Shown piece by piece: positions 28,719 through 38,365 of a stretch of 64,000 nt of DNA. The position numbers and the translations under genes are program-made. Below the pieces are notes generated by a model. The model was not told the origin of the DNA. It saw only the letters and a list, made by a program, of their open reading frames with translations, and did not search any database. Numbering within the stretch: position 1 is the stretch's first letter; the number at the start of each line of letters is the position of its first letter. Source of the stretch: Haematococcus lacustris (Eukaryota > Chlorophyta > Chlorophyceae > Chlamydomonadales > Haematococcaceae); the NCBI GenBank assembly GCA_030144725.1, contig JASKMD010000029.1, positions 8,936,358-9,000,357 of the forward strand, given 5' to 3'.

Positions 28719-30917
28719 TTACAACACACACCACACGCACGCAACCTGGCCACAGAAGTAGTGGCCCTCCTAAGGAGACAGGACACACAGAGCAGCCACC
28801 ACCCCATGAGAGGGGCACAAGACAAAGCCCTTAACACCCTACACACCACACGCAACTTTCCAAGCACCGTCCAAAGATGGGCTGATCCACTCACAGTTAG
28901 ACCGGAAACCACTACCTACTGGAGCCCTGACATCAATGACACGGCCTTTGGTGCACACCACAACTGCCTACTGGTACGCCACACTGGCTTATCCACATGG
29001 AATGTCCCGGCAGACGATGCGGTGGCACTCAAATGCGTCAACCATGCTATACACTCAGCTACCCAGGAGGAGGCCATGGCCACCATCATGCTGATCCCTG
29101 GGAAAAAGGGCATCTCCTACCCTAAACACATTGACACCCTGCGGCGCTACCCTGAGTACTGCCAGCACCTGGCTAGCATACCCTCCACCAAGACCAGATG
29201 CCCCAAGCCAGGCAAGCACGCCAACCTCCACATCTACGTCATTTGGAATGCAGCGGGACAACACCTCGTCACCAAAGGCAACCCCCAAGGATGGCTGGCT
29301 AGCATTGCCACTGCCCTCCACCCCCACCGAGACACACACCCAATTCGCAACAGACCAACGAATCAAAGCCAGCCGGCCACACCCCCTAGCGGCCACAAAC
29401 AACACATGCGCCTGCCGCTGGACAGGGACCTGCCCACCTCGGGGCACCAACGCAGCCACCAACAGCTCACGCAACACTCCACGACGCAGCCACGGATGGC
29501 CATCACCGAATGGGCCACAATCGCGTACTCAGACGGCAGCTGCATCAAGACCTCCGGGGCAGACCCAGCGCGCGTCGGTGCGGGGGTCTATATCCCGGAG
29601 AACAACATCCTCATCACAGTCGCCCTGGACGACCCAGAAAGCAACACCATCAACAAGGCAGAACTCACGGCGATATACGCGGCACTCAAAGCGGGGGCCA
29701 AACGCATCGCCACCGACAGCCTTTGCTCGCTCTACCAAATCCGCCGAGCCCTCGCTAATCCGATGTCGCTCATCACACATAGACACAAGGACATCCTGAC
29801 AGCCATCGCCACCCTTATCATCGACAGCCCCGTGACAATCCAATTCTTTAAAGTCAGGGCCCACTCGGGCATTATCGGAAATGAAGGCGCAGACGCCCTA
29901 GCCAAGCACGCGGCGCTACACCCAGAGCTTGCCAACACCCCAGCCTACAGCCCGACTACACGCAAAGAGACGACCTTCTGGCTTAGCACCGCGGCCGACA
30001 GCGAATCCCCCGCCCCACTGCCGGACTGCCGCCAAAGCGTGCGGGCACACATGCACAACAAACACAAGCTTGGCCTTGCCAACCAAGACAGCATCTACTA
30101 CCTAATGTCCCAAGAAATCACGAAGGTCGCAGCACCAGGCGCGGGCGATAGAGTGATGACCGACACGAACATCTCCACCCACGCACAACGAACGGCCCTA
30201 CTCTACCGCACCGGCGGGCTCTACAACCAAAAGCTAGCTTTGCGCTGGAAACGGGCGACTGACGATCGCTGCCCACTTTGCGGGGAAGCCGACAGTGCCA
30301 CTCATCTCCTATCGGGCTGCAGCGAGACCTTACCGCTTGTGCAAGAAAGGCACAACGGGGCCGGCCGCCTCATCGTTAAAGCTATCAGCAAAGGGACCCT
30401 GGGCGGGTACATCCGGTTCGCGGACACCGGCAGCTGGGAGAAGGGCGCGAAGGAAGACCTTGACCTCCCTAACGACACGCTACACACAACGCTACGATCG
30501 CTCGGACTGAAAACAGCGGCCACCAAACACACCACTAGACCAGACATACTCATGGTGACGCCGCAAGCGAAGGCGGGCAACCGCGGCAAAGTCACTAAAC
30601 GGGTCACCATCATAGAAATCAAATACTGCTCGGACTCAAGGTGGACGGATCAATTAGACAGGGCAATCAACCAACACACCAAACTAGCTCAGACCATACG
30701 CAAGGAAGGCCACATGGTTGAGATTAGACCAATCCTCCTGGGCATAGGTGGCACAACTTACGAGACACACACACGGCAACACCTCCTGGCACTGGGGGTC
30801 ACACAAGCCAACACTACCAAACTATCAAACAAGCTAACACGGCACGCGGTGGAGTCAGCCCACTCCATTGCAAAGACAAGCTACAGACTAAGGGCCACTA
30901 AAGGGGGGGGAGGGTAG
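28719..30917 (+). CDS. LINE copy 2 ORF2: RNase H, zinc knuckle, restriction-like endonuclease
   Basis: Same frame as ORF1, open from immediately after TAG 28716-28718. The first conventional start in the frame is a GTG at 28761; no ATG is near. RNase H: AYSDGSC near 29525, NKAELTAI near 29653, TDSLC near 29716 and RAHSGIIGNEGADALAK near 29860. Knuckle CPLCGEADSATHLLSGC near 30271. PD-(D/E)XK nuclease motifs RPDILMV near 30538 and VTIIEIKYC near 30604, followed by a conserved SDSRWTDQLD helix. It ends at TAG 30915-30917. It would be made as a readthrough extension of ORF1 or by internal initiation. Confidence 0.85.
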   Translation, partial: LQHTPHARNLATEVVALLRRQDTQSSHHPMRGAQDKALNTLHTTRNFPSTVQRWADPLTVRPETTTYWSPDINDTAFGAHHNCLLVRHTGLSTWNVPADDAVALKCVNHAIHSATQEEAMATIMLIPGKKGISYPKHIDTLRRYPEYCQHLASIPSTKTRCPKPGKHANLHIYVIWNAAGQHLVTKGNPQGWLASIATALHPHRDTHPIRNRPTNQSQPATPPSGHKQHMRLPLDRDLPTSGHQRSHQQLTQHSTTQPRMAITEWATIAYSDGSCIKTSGADPARVGAGVYIPENNILITVALDDPESNTINKAELTAIYAALKAGAKRIATDSLCSLYQIRRALANPMSLITHRHKDILTAIATLIIDSPVTIQFFKVRAHSGIIGNEGADALAKHAALHPELANTPAYSPTTRKETTFWLSTAADSESPAPLPDCRQSVRAHMHNKHKLGLANQDSIYYLMSQEITKVAAPGAGDRVMTDTNISTHAQRTALLYRTGGLYNQKLALRWKRATDDRCPLCGEADSATHLLSGCSETLPLVQERHNGAGRLIVKAISKGTLGGYIRFADTGSWEKGAKEDLDLPNDTLHTTLRSLGLKTAATKHTTRPDILMVTPQAKAGNRGKVTKRVTIIEIKYCSDSRWTDQLDRAINQHTKLAQTIRKEGHMVEIRPILLGIGGTTYETHTRQHLLALGVTQANTTKLSNKLTRHAVESAHSIAKTSYRLRATKGGGG

Positions 30918-30990
30918 GGGGGGTCGTCTCTTTTGGCTTAATGGTGGGAGCAGGCCGCGCCCCAGGCGGTAGCTCCTCCCTTAATGCACG

Positions 30991-31029
30991 CCGGTGAATA
31001 CCGGAGTAGTCTTCTTCTTCTTCTTCTTC
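30991..31029 (+). other. LINE copy 2 3' hairpin and CTT tail
   Basis: CCGGT-GAAT-ACCGG hairpin (30991-31004), AGTAGT, then (CTT)7-like tail to 31029. Together with copy 1 this defines the family's 3' end. Confidence 0.75.
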
Positions 31030-31030
31030 C

Positions 31031-33004
31031 AGGAAGTTAATTCCTGCTGAGATTAATTACACCACGGGCGAACAGGAACTGCTGGCATTGGTATCTGCTT
31101 GCCAACAGTGGCGATGCTACCTGGAAGGGGTACCATTCACACTGTACACAGATCACAAGCCGCTCATCTCTCTGCCTACTCAAACTATACTCTCACGCAG
31201 GCAGACTAGATGGATGGAATTCCTGGCCCGCTTCTCATATACCATTGAATATCTACCTGGTATATCTAATCCTGCTGACCCGTTGTCACGCATTCCAGCA
31301 GCCCCATTGCAGACGTGTAAGGGCTCTGGTGCAGATAATGTGCGTAGTATTCTAGTGACGACTAGAAGCCAGCGTCGTTCTCAGGAGGGGGAGGAAACTT
31401 GTGCTGAGGCGCAGAAAAACAGTGCTGGTGCTGCCGCTGCGCCACCCACACAACCACCACCAAGCCATGGTGCTGGTGCTGCCGGTAGGCCACCCACTAA
31501 GCGTGTCACTTGGGCTGCTGATATACCAGCAGATGGAGAACCCAGTGCACCCAAACCACCAGGTCCCTTATCAAACCTGCATGAGTGGTTGGTCAGAGCT
31601 TATGCTGCTGATTCCAACTTCACCAAGCGTAGGAAGACAAAGAACTTTTACCTGGATGAACATGGCTTATGGAGACATCAAAAGAGACGTACAGTCATTG
31701 TGCCCCGTGACAAACAGCTACGAGAGCATATCCTGCATGAGATGCACGATGCTAAGTATGCTGGCCACGTTGGGATCACTAAGACATTGGAACGTGTCAT
31801 GCGTGTGTTCTGGTGGAAACACTTACGCACTGATGTGCGTCACTATGTAACAACATGTGATGCATGCCAGAGAAACAAGTCGGTTACAGCTAAGCCATGG
31901 GGGTTCCTTCATCCTCTGTCTATACCTGGATACCGCTGGGAAGTCATGCACATGGACTTCATAACCAAACTACCGTCCGGATCACATGGATATGATTCCA
32001 TCTGTGTATTCGTTGACAGGCTCTCCAAAATGGTGCACTTAGTGCCATGTAAGGAAAGCATGGATGCTCCTGAGTTTGCACAACTCTTCATTGATTCGGT
32101 ATTTGTCCATCATGGGCTACCATCTGAAGTTGTGAGTGACCGGGGCTCCCTATTCGTGAGTAAGTTCTGGCAAGCTGTATGCAAGCTAATGGGCATGAAA
32201 CATTCTCTCACCTCCAGCTATCACCCCCAGTCGAATGGGCAGGTTGAGCGGTACAACAAAGTGTTGGAAGAGATGCTCAGGCATTATATCTCTCCCACTC
32301 AACGAGACTGGCCTAAACACCTCTCGTTCGCCGAGTTTGCAATTAATAACTCATGGCAAGAAAGCATTAAGTCTACACCTTTTTTGATCAACTATGGACA
32401 ATCCCCAGTGACACCGGTGACTCATGAGTTACCTCGGTTGCCACCTCCCATGGCCCAGTTCTTCTCTGATGGCTGGGAGAAAGGTGTTCAAGAAGCCAGA
32501 AGATGTATGAAACTGGCACAGAGTCGGCAGTCCAATGGCGCTAATCCACACAGGAAATCCTCGGACAGTATGTTCCAAGTGGGTGACCGTGTGCTGCTTA
32601 GTACCATGAACCTGCGTAACATGGTGGGCAAAGCCAGGAAGCTGCTGCCACGGTATGTGGGGCCTTTCAGGATCGAGGCTCATGTGGGTAGAGACGCTGT
32701 AAAGCTGACCCTGCCCCCAGCCATGTCCAGGATCCATCCTGTCTTCCATGTGTCGTTGCTAAGACCCTATGAGGGCAACTTTGGTCGTCTACCCCCCACT
32801 GAGCTGGGCTGGCTAGATGATTCCCCACAGTATGAAGTAGAACGCATTGTGAACCACCGGCATGTGCGTGCAGGTAAAGCAAAGGAGTACCTCGTCAAGT
32901 GGAAGGGTTATGATGACTCTGACAACACCTGGGAGCCAGTCAGCAATCTAGCAAATGCCCCTGACTGCGTGAACTTGTATAAGGCTCAGAATGGCTTGCT
33001 GTGA
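31031..33004 (+). CDS. pol: Gypsy 2 Pol C-terminal part: RNase H, integrase, chromodomain
   Basis: Partial Pol, open from the junction at 31031. RNase H end: [29 protein letters not shown] and the PADPLSR linker near 31280. Integrase zinc motif: [16 protein letters not shown] near 31736-31870. Catalytic core: D in MHMDFI near 31952, D in VSDRGS near 32138, E in GQVERYNK near 32247. Chromodomain at the C terminus: [24 protein letters not shown], near 32830-32940. It is clearly related to gypsy 1 Pol but diverged. No internal stop; it cannot act alone because protease and RT are missing. Confidence 0.92.
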   Translation, partial: RKLIPAEINYTTGEQELLALVSACQQWRCYLEGVPFTLYTDHKPLISLPTQTILSRRQTRWMEFLARFSYTIEYLPGISNPADPLSRIPAAPLQTCKGSGADNVRSILVTTRSQRRSQEGEETCAEAQKNSAGAAAAPPTQPPPSHGAGAAGRPPTKRVTWAADIPADGEPSAPKPPGPLSNLHEWLVRAYAADSNFTKRRKTKNFYLDEHGLWRHQKRRTVIVPRDKQLREHILHEMHDAKYAGHVGITKTLERVMRVFWWKHLRTDVRHYVTTCDACQRNKSVTAKPWGFLHPLSIPGYRWEVMHMDFITKLPSGSHGYDSICVFVDRLSKMVHLVPCKESMDAPEFAQLFIDSVFVHHGLPSEVVSDRGSLFVSKFWQAVCKLMGMKHSLTSSYHPQSNGQVERYNKVLEEMLRHYISPTQRDWPKHLSFAEFAINNSWQESIKSTPFLINYGQSPVTPVTHELPRLPPPMAQFFSDGWEKGVQEARRCMKLAQSRQSNGANPHRKSSDSMFQVGDRVLLSTMNLRNMVGKARKLLPRYVGPFRIEAHVGRDAVKLTLPPAMSRIHPVFHVSLLRPYEGNFGRLPPTELGWLDDSPQYEVERIVNHRHVRAGKAKEYLVKWKGYDDSDNTWEPVSNLANAPDCVNLYKAQNGLL

Positions 33005-33287
33005 ATTAAATGTGGGACATGGGCTCCATGTGGTCATGCTGGTTGCTTTGCTGCATGCTATGTGCCTTGGTGTGCTATGGGTCCAGTTGCTCATGTGAGC
33101 CTGACTTGTTTCGTACCCAGCGTCCACTGGCTCTGTGAGTCTGGGCTGAAGGGTCCATGGTGACCATAAACTCCTGAGAGCGACCTGCGTCCGGATGGGC
33201 AGGAGTTCCAAACTAGCGGTCATGTACTGCGAGTCCATGCCATGATGGCCTATGGGCGGAACGGCCATCCCATAGGAGGGGGAGGAA
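33005..33287 (+). other. Gypsy 2 3' untranslated region with polypurine tract
   Basis: About 280 bp without an ORF, ending in the purine run AGGAGGGGGAGGAA (33274-33287) directly before the LTR. Confidence 0.75.
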
Positions 33288-33523
33288 TGTAGCGTTCCGA
33301 TTCTGCACTAAGCGGATCGGCGCTAGTGTCACTGCTGAAGTGTGATACAGGCAGGTTAAGTGGTGGGCTGTACTGCTGCCCACCATTCGGGTTCGATCCC
33401 CGGAGGCCGTTCTATGTCTTAGCCTGGTTGCGCTGCAGCAGTCTGACACCTGTAACTGCGGTTAGCGTTGCATGGCGTTCACACACTGAAAAGATTTAAG
33501 GCGCGTTCTTTCTGAACGCTACA
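33288..33523 (+). repeat. Gypsy 2 3' LTR (236 bp)
   Basis: Begins TGTAGCGTTC and ends GAACGCTACA, a perfect 10-bp inverted terminus. It carries a tRNA-like module: GGCAGGTTAAG (33351-33361), a stem GGTGGGC...GCCCACC, and a T-arm CGGG-TTCGATC-CCCG (33388-33402) with B-box GGTTCGATCCC. The 5' LTR is absent, so the boundary rests on the termini and polypurine tract. Confidence 0.85.
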
Positions 33524-34588
33524 ATGTGTGTGAGTAAGAGCTATAGAGTAGGGTAGAGCTCTTGCTAGTAGTAGACCTGGAGGCACACACACCAGAAGAC
33601 TGAGCTGGAGTGGGCAGTAGGCACACTGTCAGTAGCCTTTACAACAGCGATCTCGCAGCCTGTGTTTGATTACAACTCATGCTTTATTTTTAAGGTTCCC
33701 AAATAGACATCTCTATGTCCATGTAGTAAATAGTATAGACTAGAGATAGTAAATAGTGTAGTCTAGTCGACTATTTCGCCACCAAATCAACTCGTTTCAG
33801 TCGCAATGGGGCGTACATCAGCCTGCTAGACACGTCGTGCTAGTCTTAAGAGCAGTCAGTATCAGTTGCAATTCTGTTGATTTGCCGGCCAAAGGATTGC
33901 CCGCGTCCATAGTCGACGAACTCCGATGGCGGCAGCTGCTGGCCCATCGGGCTGCACGCAATCAAAGAGGAAGCTGGGAGCATTAGAATTGCAGACCAAG
34001 CTTCGAGATAGCATCTACAGCGCTTCTCATCTATGCGTTTCAAGGACAAAGCGTTTGCAAAGCCATTTGCGGCGATTGTGACCAGTCACAGCTGCGTGAA
34101 CATGTCTATCACATCTATGAATACAAGTGCAAGCCAAAGCGACAGCGTGCTGACACGACAGCAGATGCAGCAGCAGCAGCAGCAGCCGCAGAGCTGGTGT
34201 TGCATGAGCAATTCACTTTTTGGCACCGTCTTTGATCCGCTGCATGTAATTCTTCCACCGTTGGGCTCTACATCAGGTTAGACAAGCAAGGGGAAAAATG
34301 GGTACCATGCTGTTCTCCACATTCAGACTACCATTTGCTACCGCGGTTGCACCGCTAGCTTGAGCGTGCTAGAAAAGTTAGCGGCGTTGAAGCGCAGGCC
34401 CGCAGGCTGAACATGGTTGTTTGGGCCTAAAGTTGTGTCCACGCAACAAGGTCGCTGTAGGTAGCTACAGACATACGTATAAAGTCTAAGGCCGAGGCCC
34501 GTCTCTCTCGCTAGCCAGGTCCGTTCAGTCGGCTGTACTGGGTAGCTCGGCTTCCCGCAAAGCTGTGAATGTTAGTAATGCCCCGCAA
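33524..34588. other. Unassigned region; contains part of a dispersed repeat
   Basis: No convincing gene. An open plus-strand stretch from ATG 33926 (MAAAAGPSGC...) and a CAG run near 34166-34185 are visible but unrecognised. Positions 34204-34275 match the reverse strand of 47671-47741 (CAATTCACTTTTTGG..., TTTGATCCG, CATGTAATTCTT). Confidence 0.4.
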
Positions 34589-34927
34589 TCACACAGCCCA
34601 CCACACAATGCATCGATGTGTACACGCTTGCAGCTGCACCCCGGCTTGAGGTGGAGGAGGGGGGTCCAGCAGCCCGGGCCGCCGGGCCACCGGCTGTAGG
34701 AGTGGAGACCACAGAGGGGACAGTGTTGCTGGGAGGTGGTGGTGGTGCAGAGCGGTGGCTTGGCTGGAGATAGATGCAGCCGCGGCCGCTACAGAAGCAG
34801 CCTCGGCTGCAACAGCACGGGCATCTGCAGTGCACACTGCCGTTGTGAGCTTCACCACTGACTGCTGCAGCTGCTCAACACTCAGGGCTTGGTGAGCCAA
34901 AGATGCTTGGGCTACATTGAGTTGTTC
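34589..34927 (-). CDS. Coiled-coil host gene, downstream exon
   Basis: The exon starts at 34927 after an intron end reading TTTGATTGTGCAG. It encodes EQLNVAQASLAHQ and continues through Ala- and Gln-rich helical sequence to a stop near 34589. Spliced to the exon at 43990-44232 in phase 0 it reads ...AQLK-EQLNVAQ..., a continuous heptad-like coiled coil. The Pro-rich end (PPPPPQAG) makes the last third less certain. Function unknown. Confidence 0.5.
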   Translation of the reverse strand, partial: EQLNVAQASLAHQALSVEQLQQSVVKLTTAVCTADARAVAAEAASVAAAAASISSQATALHHHHLPATLSPLWSPLLQPVARRPGLLDPPPPPQAGVQLQACTHRCIVWWAV

Positions 34928-34987
34928 CTGCACAATCAAAGGGGGTGAAGGATAAAATGCAAGGTGGAAGGTTGGCTGGATGGCAGG

Positions 34988-35409
34988 TGTAACAGTCCAG
35001 ACACTCAGCTAGGATGAATGGTAGGTTTGTGTTTCTTTTCTGCATGCAAGGTTCTGTGAGATTTGAATTGCATCTTACTTATGACGAGATCTTGCGATGC
35101 TAGGGGTTCCTGGACTTGGAGGGGACTTCTGGATTTCTAAGAGGGCTTGGTACTTGGATGGTGTTGCTTCTGGACAAACACTACAATGCTTGCAATGACT
35201 ACTCTTCTCTTGATGGATTAGTTCTTTACGACGTCTTCACGATGTAAGTACACTGCACTACCCACTGCGCGACTCGGAGGCTGTCGATGAGTATGTAGAC
35301 AGCCGCAGCGGCAGCAATAGCCGCACAAGTCAGCATGCTCGACGGCTGCAAGCCGGCACTTAAGCCTCAGCCGACCATGCATCCTGATCGCACAAACACT
35401 ACTGTTACA
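34988..35409 (+). repeat. X2 5' LTR (422 bp)
   Basis: TGTAACAGTCC...CTGTTACA; near-identical to 43554-43975 and, reversed, to the LTRs of X. Confidence 0.9.
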
Positions 35410-37672
35410 TCTGGTTTCCGCAATTGTTCGTTCATCGCGACCTTTGCGCAGTGACACCGGACCCAACTCAATCGGAGGTGCCATTGGAGTCGGAACTGAT
35501 GGCATCAGCTTCACCGCTTGTCACTGTGCCTGTTGCTTCAGAGACTCCTGCTTCTAGAAGTCGCTGTACAGCCTGTACCTGCTGTGCTTGCTGTGCTTGC
35601 ACTGCTGTTTCGCAGACTTCCTTTGCCCGTTTACACGGAGATCCCGCTTAAGCGGAGCCTGCTGTTGTGCAGAGCCTGCGTTTGCAGAGGCTTGTATTGC
35701 TGACTTGCTTTGCCCGTTCACACGGAGACTCCCGCTTGCGCGGAGCCTGCTGTTGCAGAGGATGCTTTGTCCCGCTCACGCGGAGGAATGCTGAGCTTGC
35801 CTTGCACAATGTCATGTGCGCTGCTTACCACCTACATCCCCGCCACCACCCTAGCCTAGCACCAAACCTGACCACAGAAGCAGCCAACCGTCCATAGCCT
35901 GCCCTTAGCAGAGTTACATCATAGTGAAACTGCAGCCAACACACATCCAGCGCCTTGCTGAGACCCTGCAACATACTAGGCTGCACAACCTTACACCAAC
36001 CTGCTCCTTGCAGGTCCCTACACACCCTGCCCTATGCAGAGGCTCATCTCTATCAACACAACCAGCCTGCTCAAACAGAGAACACATAGCTGCACTCCTG
36101 CCCTGAGCAGAGACGCCTAACACCAGCAACAACACATACCTGGCCACCTCTAGGCACAGAGCACACCCAACATGTGATCACCAACAACATCACCCTGCTC
36201 AAGCAGAGAACAGTACCCTGCAGTGCACCAGCCTGCAGAGAGCCACACCATGCAGCTGGCAGTCTGATATTAACCTACCAGGCATCGTCTCAAGCTGACA
36301 GAAACGACAAGCAAGGCAAAGTGGCATGGGGGCCAGCCCAGTAGTCATATCTCGACGTCTTGGCATGCACTCTCATCTGACCCAGCACCATTCGCCACCC
36401 TTCGCCGCTTCTCCAACCCACAGTTGTACTGTCGACATCGCTCTGGGACGACTTGGTCGACCATTTGCAGCTCAACTCTAACATTAGCGGAGCCCCACAG
36501 CGGAGAGCTCGGATGCCCTTCTACGCTTCTATGAGGAGAACACCTTGCACAGGTACAGTAGCAATCGTGTTGCACCGTCGCATCCCGCTTCGATCGAGAC
36601 CTCCAGAGCCGCAGTCCCATCGCATCAGCCCTGTTGGCATCAGCCACAGAGACGGCACACAGCACATCTCTCGCTTCATGCACCCTGCTGGCTTCAGCCA
36701 CAGAGACCTCATCAGCTACAGCCTACACTCCTGCATTCCATGCAGAGAACATCATACACAACATGGCAGCAAAGCTATCCAGCCTAGCAGCCCGCCAAGA
36801 CACTCAAGCCGCATAGCTTCACAGCATGCGCACTCACTTGCAGCCCCAGGTAGCACCTGAGAAAGCACACATACACAACATGGCAGCAGAGCTACACAGC
36901 CTAGCAACCTGCCAGAACACTCAAGTCGCATTGCGCACGGCATGCACACATCATGGCAGCCCAGGTAGCACCTGAGGTAGCACACAACAACGGTCAACTC
37001 GACCACATCCCGGGCAAACTCAACGTGGGGGCGGACGCGCTATCCCACAGGCCTGACTATCACGTGTATGCTCACGTCATGCAGCTGCACACACTCAATC
37101 GGGCATCACCGCCCAGGGCACAGATCACTCGCACTCTGTCACCCAACAAATCATACTTGCTGGCAAAGCATGCCAGTTCACAATCGCGGGCAATCTGTTG
37201 TTCCACACTGGCTGAGGGCTCCGCAGGTTTTATATCCCTGTTGGCACAATGGCTCCAACCTGACATGTGAGGCACATGATACACCCATCGTCTTGGTTAG
37301 GGACAAGGCATATGTCTGCGTATGTCCCACCAATCTGTTCAAGCACTACGCAGCCGGCATGGCCTGATTACCCATTGCAACCTGCGCTGAACACAACTAC
37401 CACATCTTCTGTTTCTCAGTTTCTGTCACGATGGTTTCTTCAGTCAGCTTGGAAGGAGGAGGAGAACGAGACAACGGTCAGTTCAAGACTCTGATTTCAT
37501 AGTTGCAGCATGGTTTGCATGGAGCTCGTTGCATTTGCTTGTCTGTTGCATGTAGCCTATTCCTGCCTGCCTGTCATTGCATGCATGTCCATGCCTGCTG
37601 TTGCATGCTGTTGAACATGATTGACCTCAAAACTGCAAGCTCCGGGACGTAGCTTTTCGGAGTGGGGGAGAG
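35410..37672 (+). other. X2 internal region with gypsy RNase H/integrase remnant
   Basis: Mostly non-coding. A short frame near 36953-37180 reads LDHIPGKLNVGADALSHRPD, the linker typical of the RNase H end of Ty3/gypsy Pol, followed after a frame change by ILAGKACQFTIAGNLLFHTG, typical of the integrase N terminus. This shows the element derives from an autonomous gypsy by deletion. Confidence 0.7.
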
Positions 37673-37873
37673 TGTAACAGTCCAGACACTCAGCTAGGAT
37701 GAATGGTAGGTTTGTGTTTCTTTTCTGCATGCAAGGTTCTGTGAGATTTGAATTGCATCTTACTTATGACGAGATCTTGCGATGCTAGGGGTTCCTGGAC
37801 TTGGAGGGGACTTCTGGATTTCTAAGAGGGCTTGGTACTTGGATGGTGTTGCTTCTGGACAAACACTACAATG
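37673..37873 (+). repeat. Truncated X2-type LTR before Y
   Basis: First 201 bp of the 422-bp LTR, cut at ACACTACAATG where Y begins. The whole 37360-37873 block recurs at 43241-43754. Confidence 0.85.
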
Positions 37874-37911
37874 TGTAACAGTTGTACGGCGCATGCAAGT
37901 GTGATGCTGGC

Positions 37912-38365
37912 TGTAACAGTAGTGTTTGTGCGATCAGGATGCATGGTCGGCTGAGGCTTAAGTGCCGGCTTGCAGCCGTCGAGCATGCTGACTTGTGCGG
38001 CTATTGCTGCCGCTGCGGCTGTCTACATACTTATCGACAGCCTCCGAGTCGCGCAGTGGGTAGTGCAGTGTACTTACATCGTGAAGACGTCGTAAAGAAC
38101 TAATCCATCCAGAGAAGAGTAGTCATTGCAAGCAGAAGCAAAGCAAGTCCATCAGAAGGCTGCAAGAAGTCTGAACCAAGCCCCTCCAGCATCTAGCACT
38201 CAAGAAGTCCATAAATCCCCTAAGAAGTCCAGCAGACTGCAAGGATCCTCTAGCATCGCAAGATCTCGTCATAAGTAAGATGCAAATCAAATCTCACAGA
38301 ATCTTGCATGCAGAAAAGAAACACAAACCTACCATTCATCCTAGCTGTGTGTCTGGACTGTTACA
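37912..38365 (-). repeat. X 3' LTR (454 bp)
   Basis: TGTAACAGTAGTG...TGGACTGTTACA on the plus strand, matching 40718-41171. Confidence 0.9.

Larger units (their letters stand above)
20700..31030 (+). mobile_element. Dualen/RandI-like LINE copy 2, nearly intact
   Basis: A roughly 10.3-kb non-LTR retrotransposon with a 2661-codon first ORF and a second ORF separated by one in-frame TAG. The 3' UTR, hairpin (30991-31004) and CTT tail (31009-31029) match copy 1. Having both an APE endonuclease before the RT and a restriction-like endonuclease after it is the defining feature of the Dualen/RandI group described in Chlamydomonas. The 5' end is not defined; it may include the 18-bp minisatellite. 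The tail directly abuts a truncated chromovirus. Confidence 0.88.
31031..33523 (+). mobile_element. 5'-truncated Ty3/gypsy chromovirus (gypsy 2)
   Basis: Only the 3' part of an LTR retrotransposon remains: RNase H C-terminal half, integrase, chromodomain, 3' UTR, polypurine tract and 3' LTR. The coding sequence starts abruptly at the LINE copy 2 tail; no matching 5' part lies upstream of that LINE in this window. Confidence 0.9.

Noticed and set aside
36345..36860. ORFs in the X/X2 internal region (also 39290-39805)
   Set aside because: Present identically in both element copies but without retroelement or host motifs; low-complexity non-coding interior.
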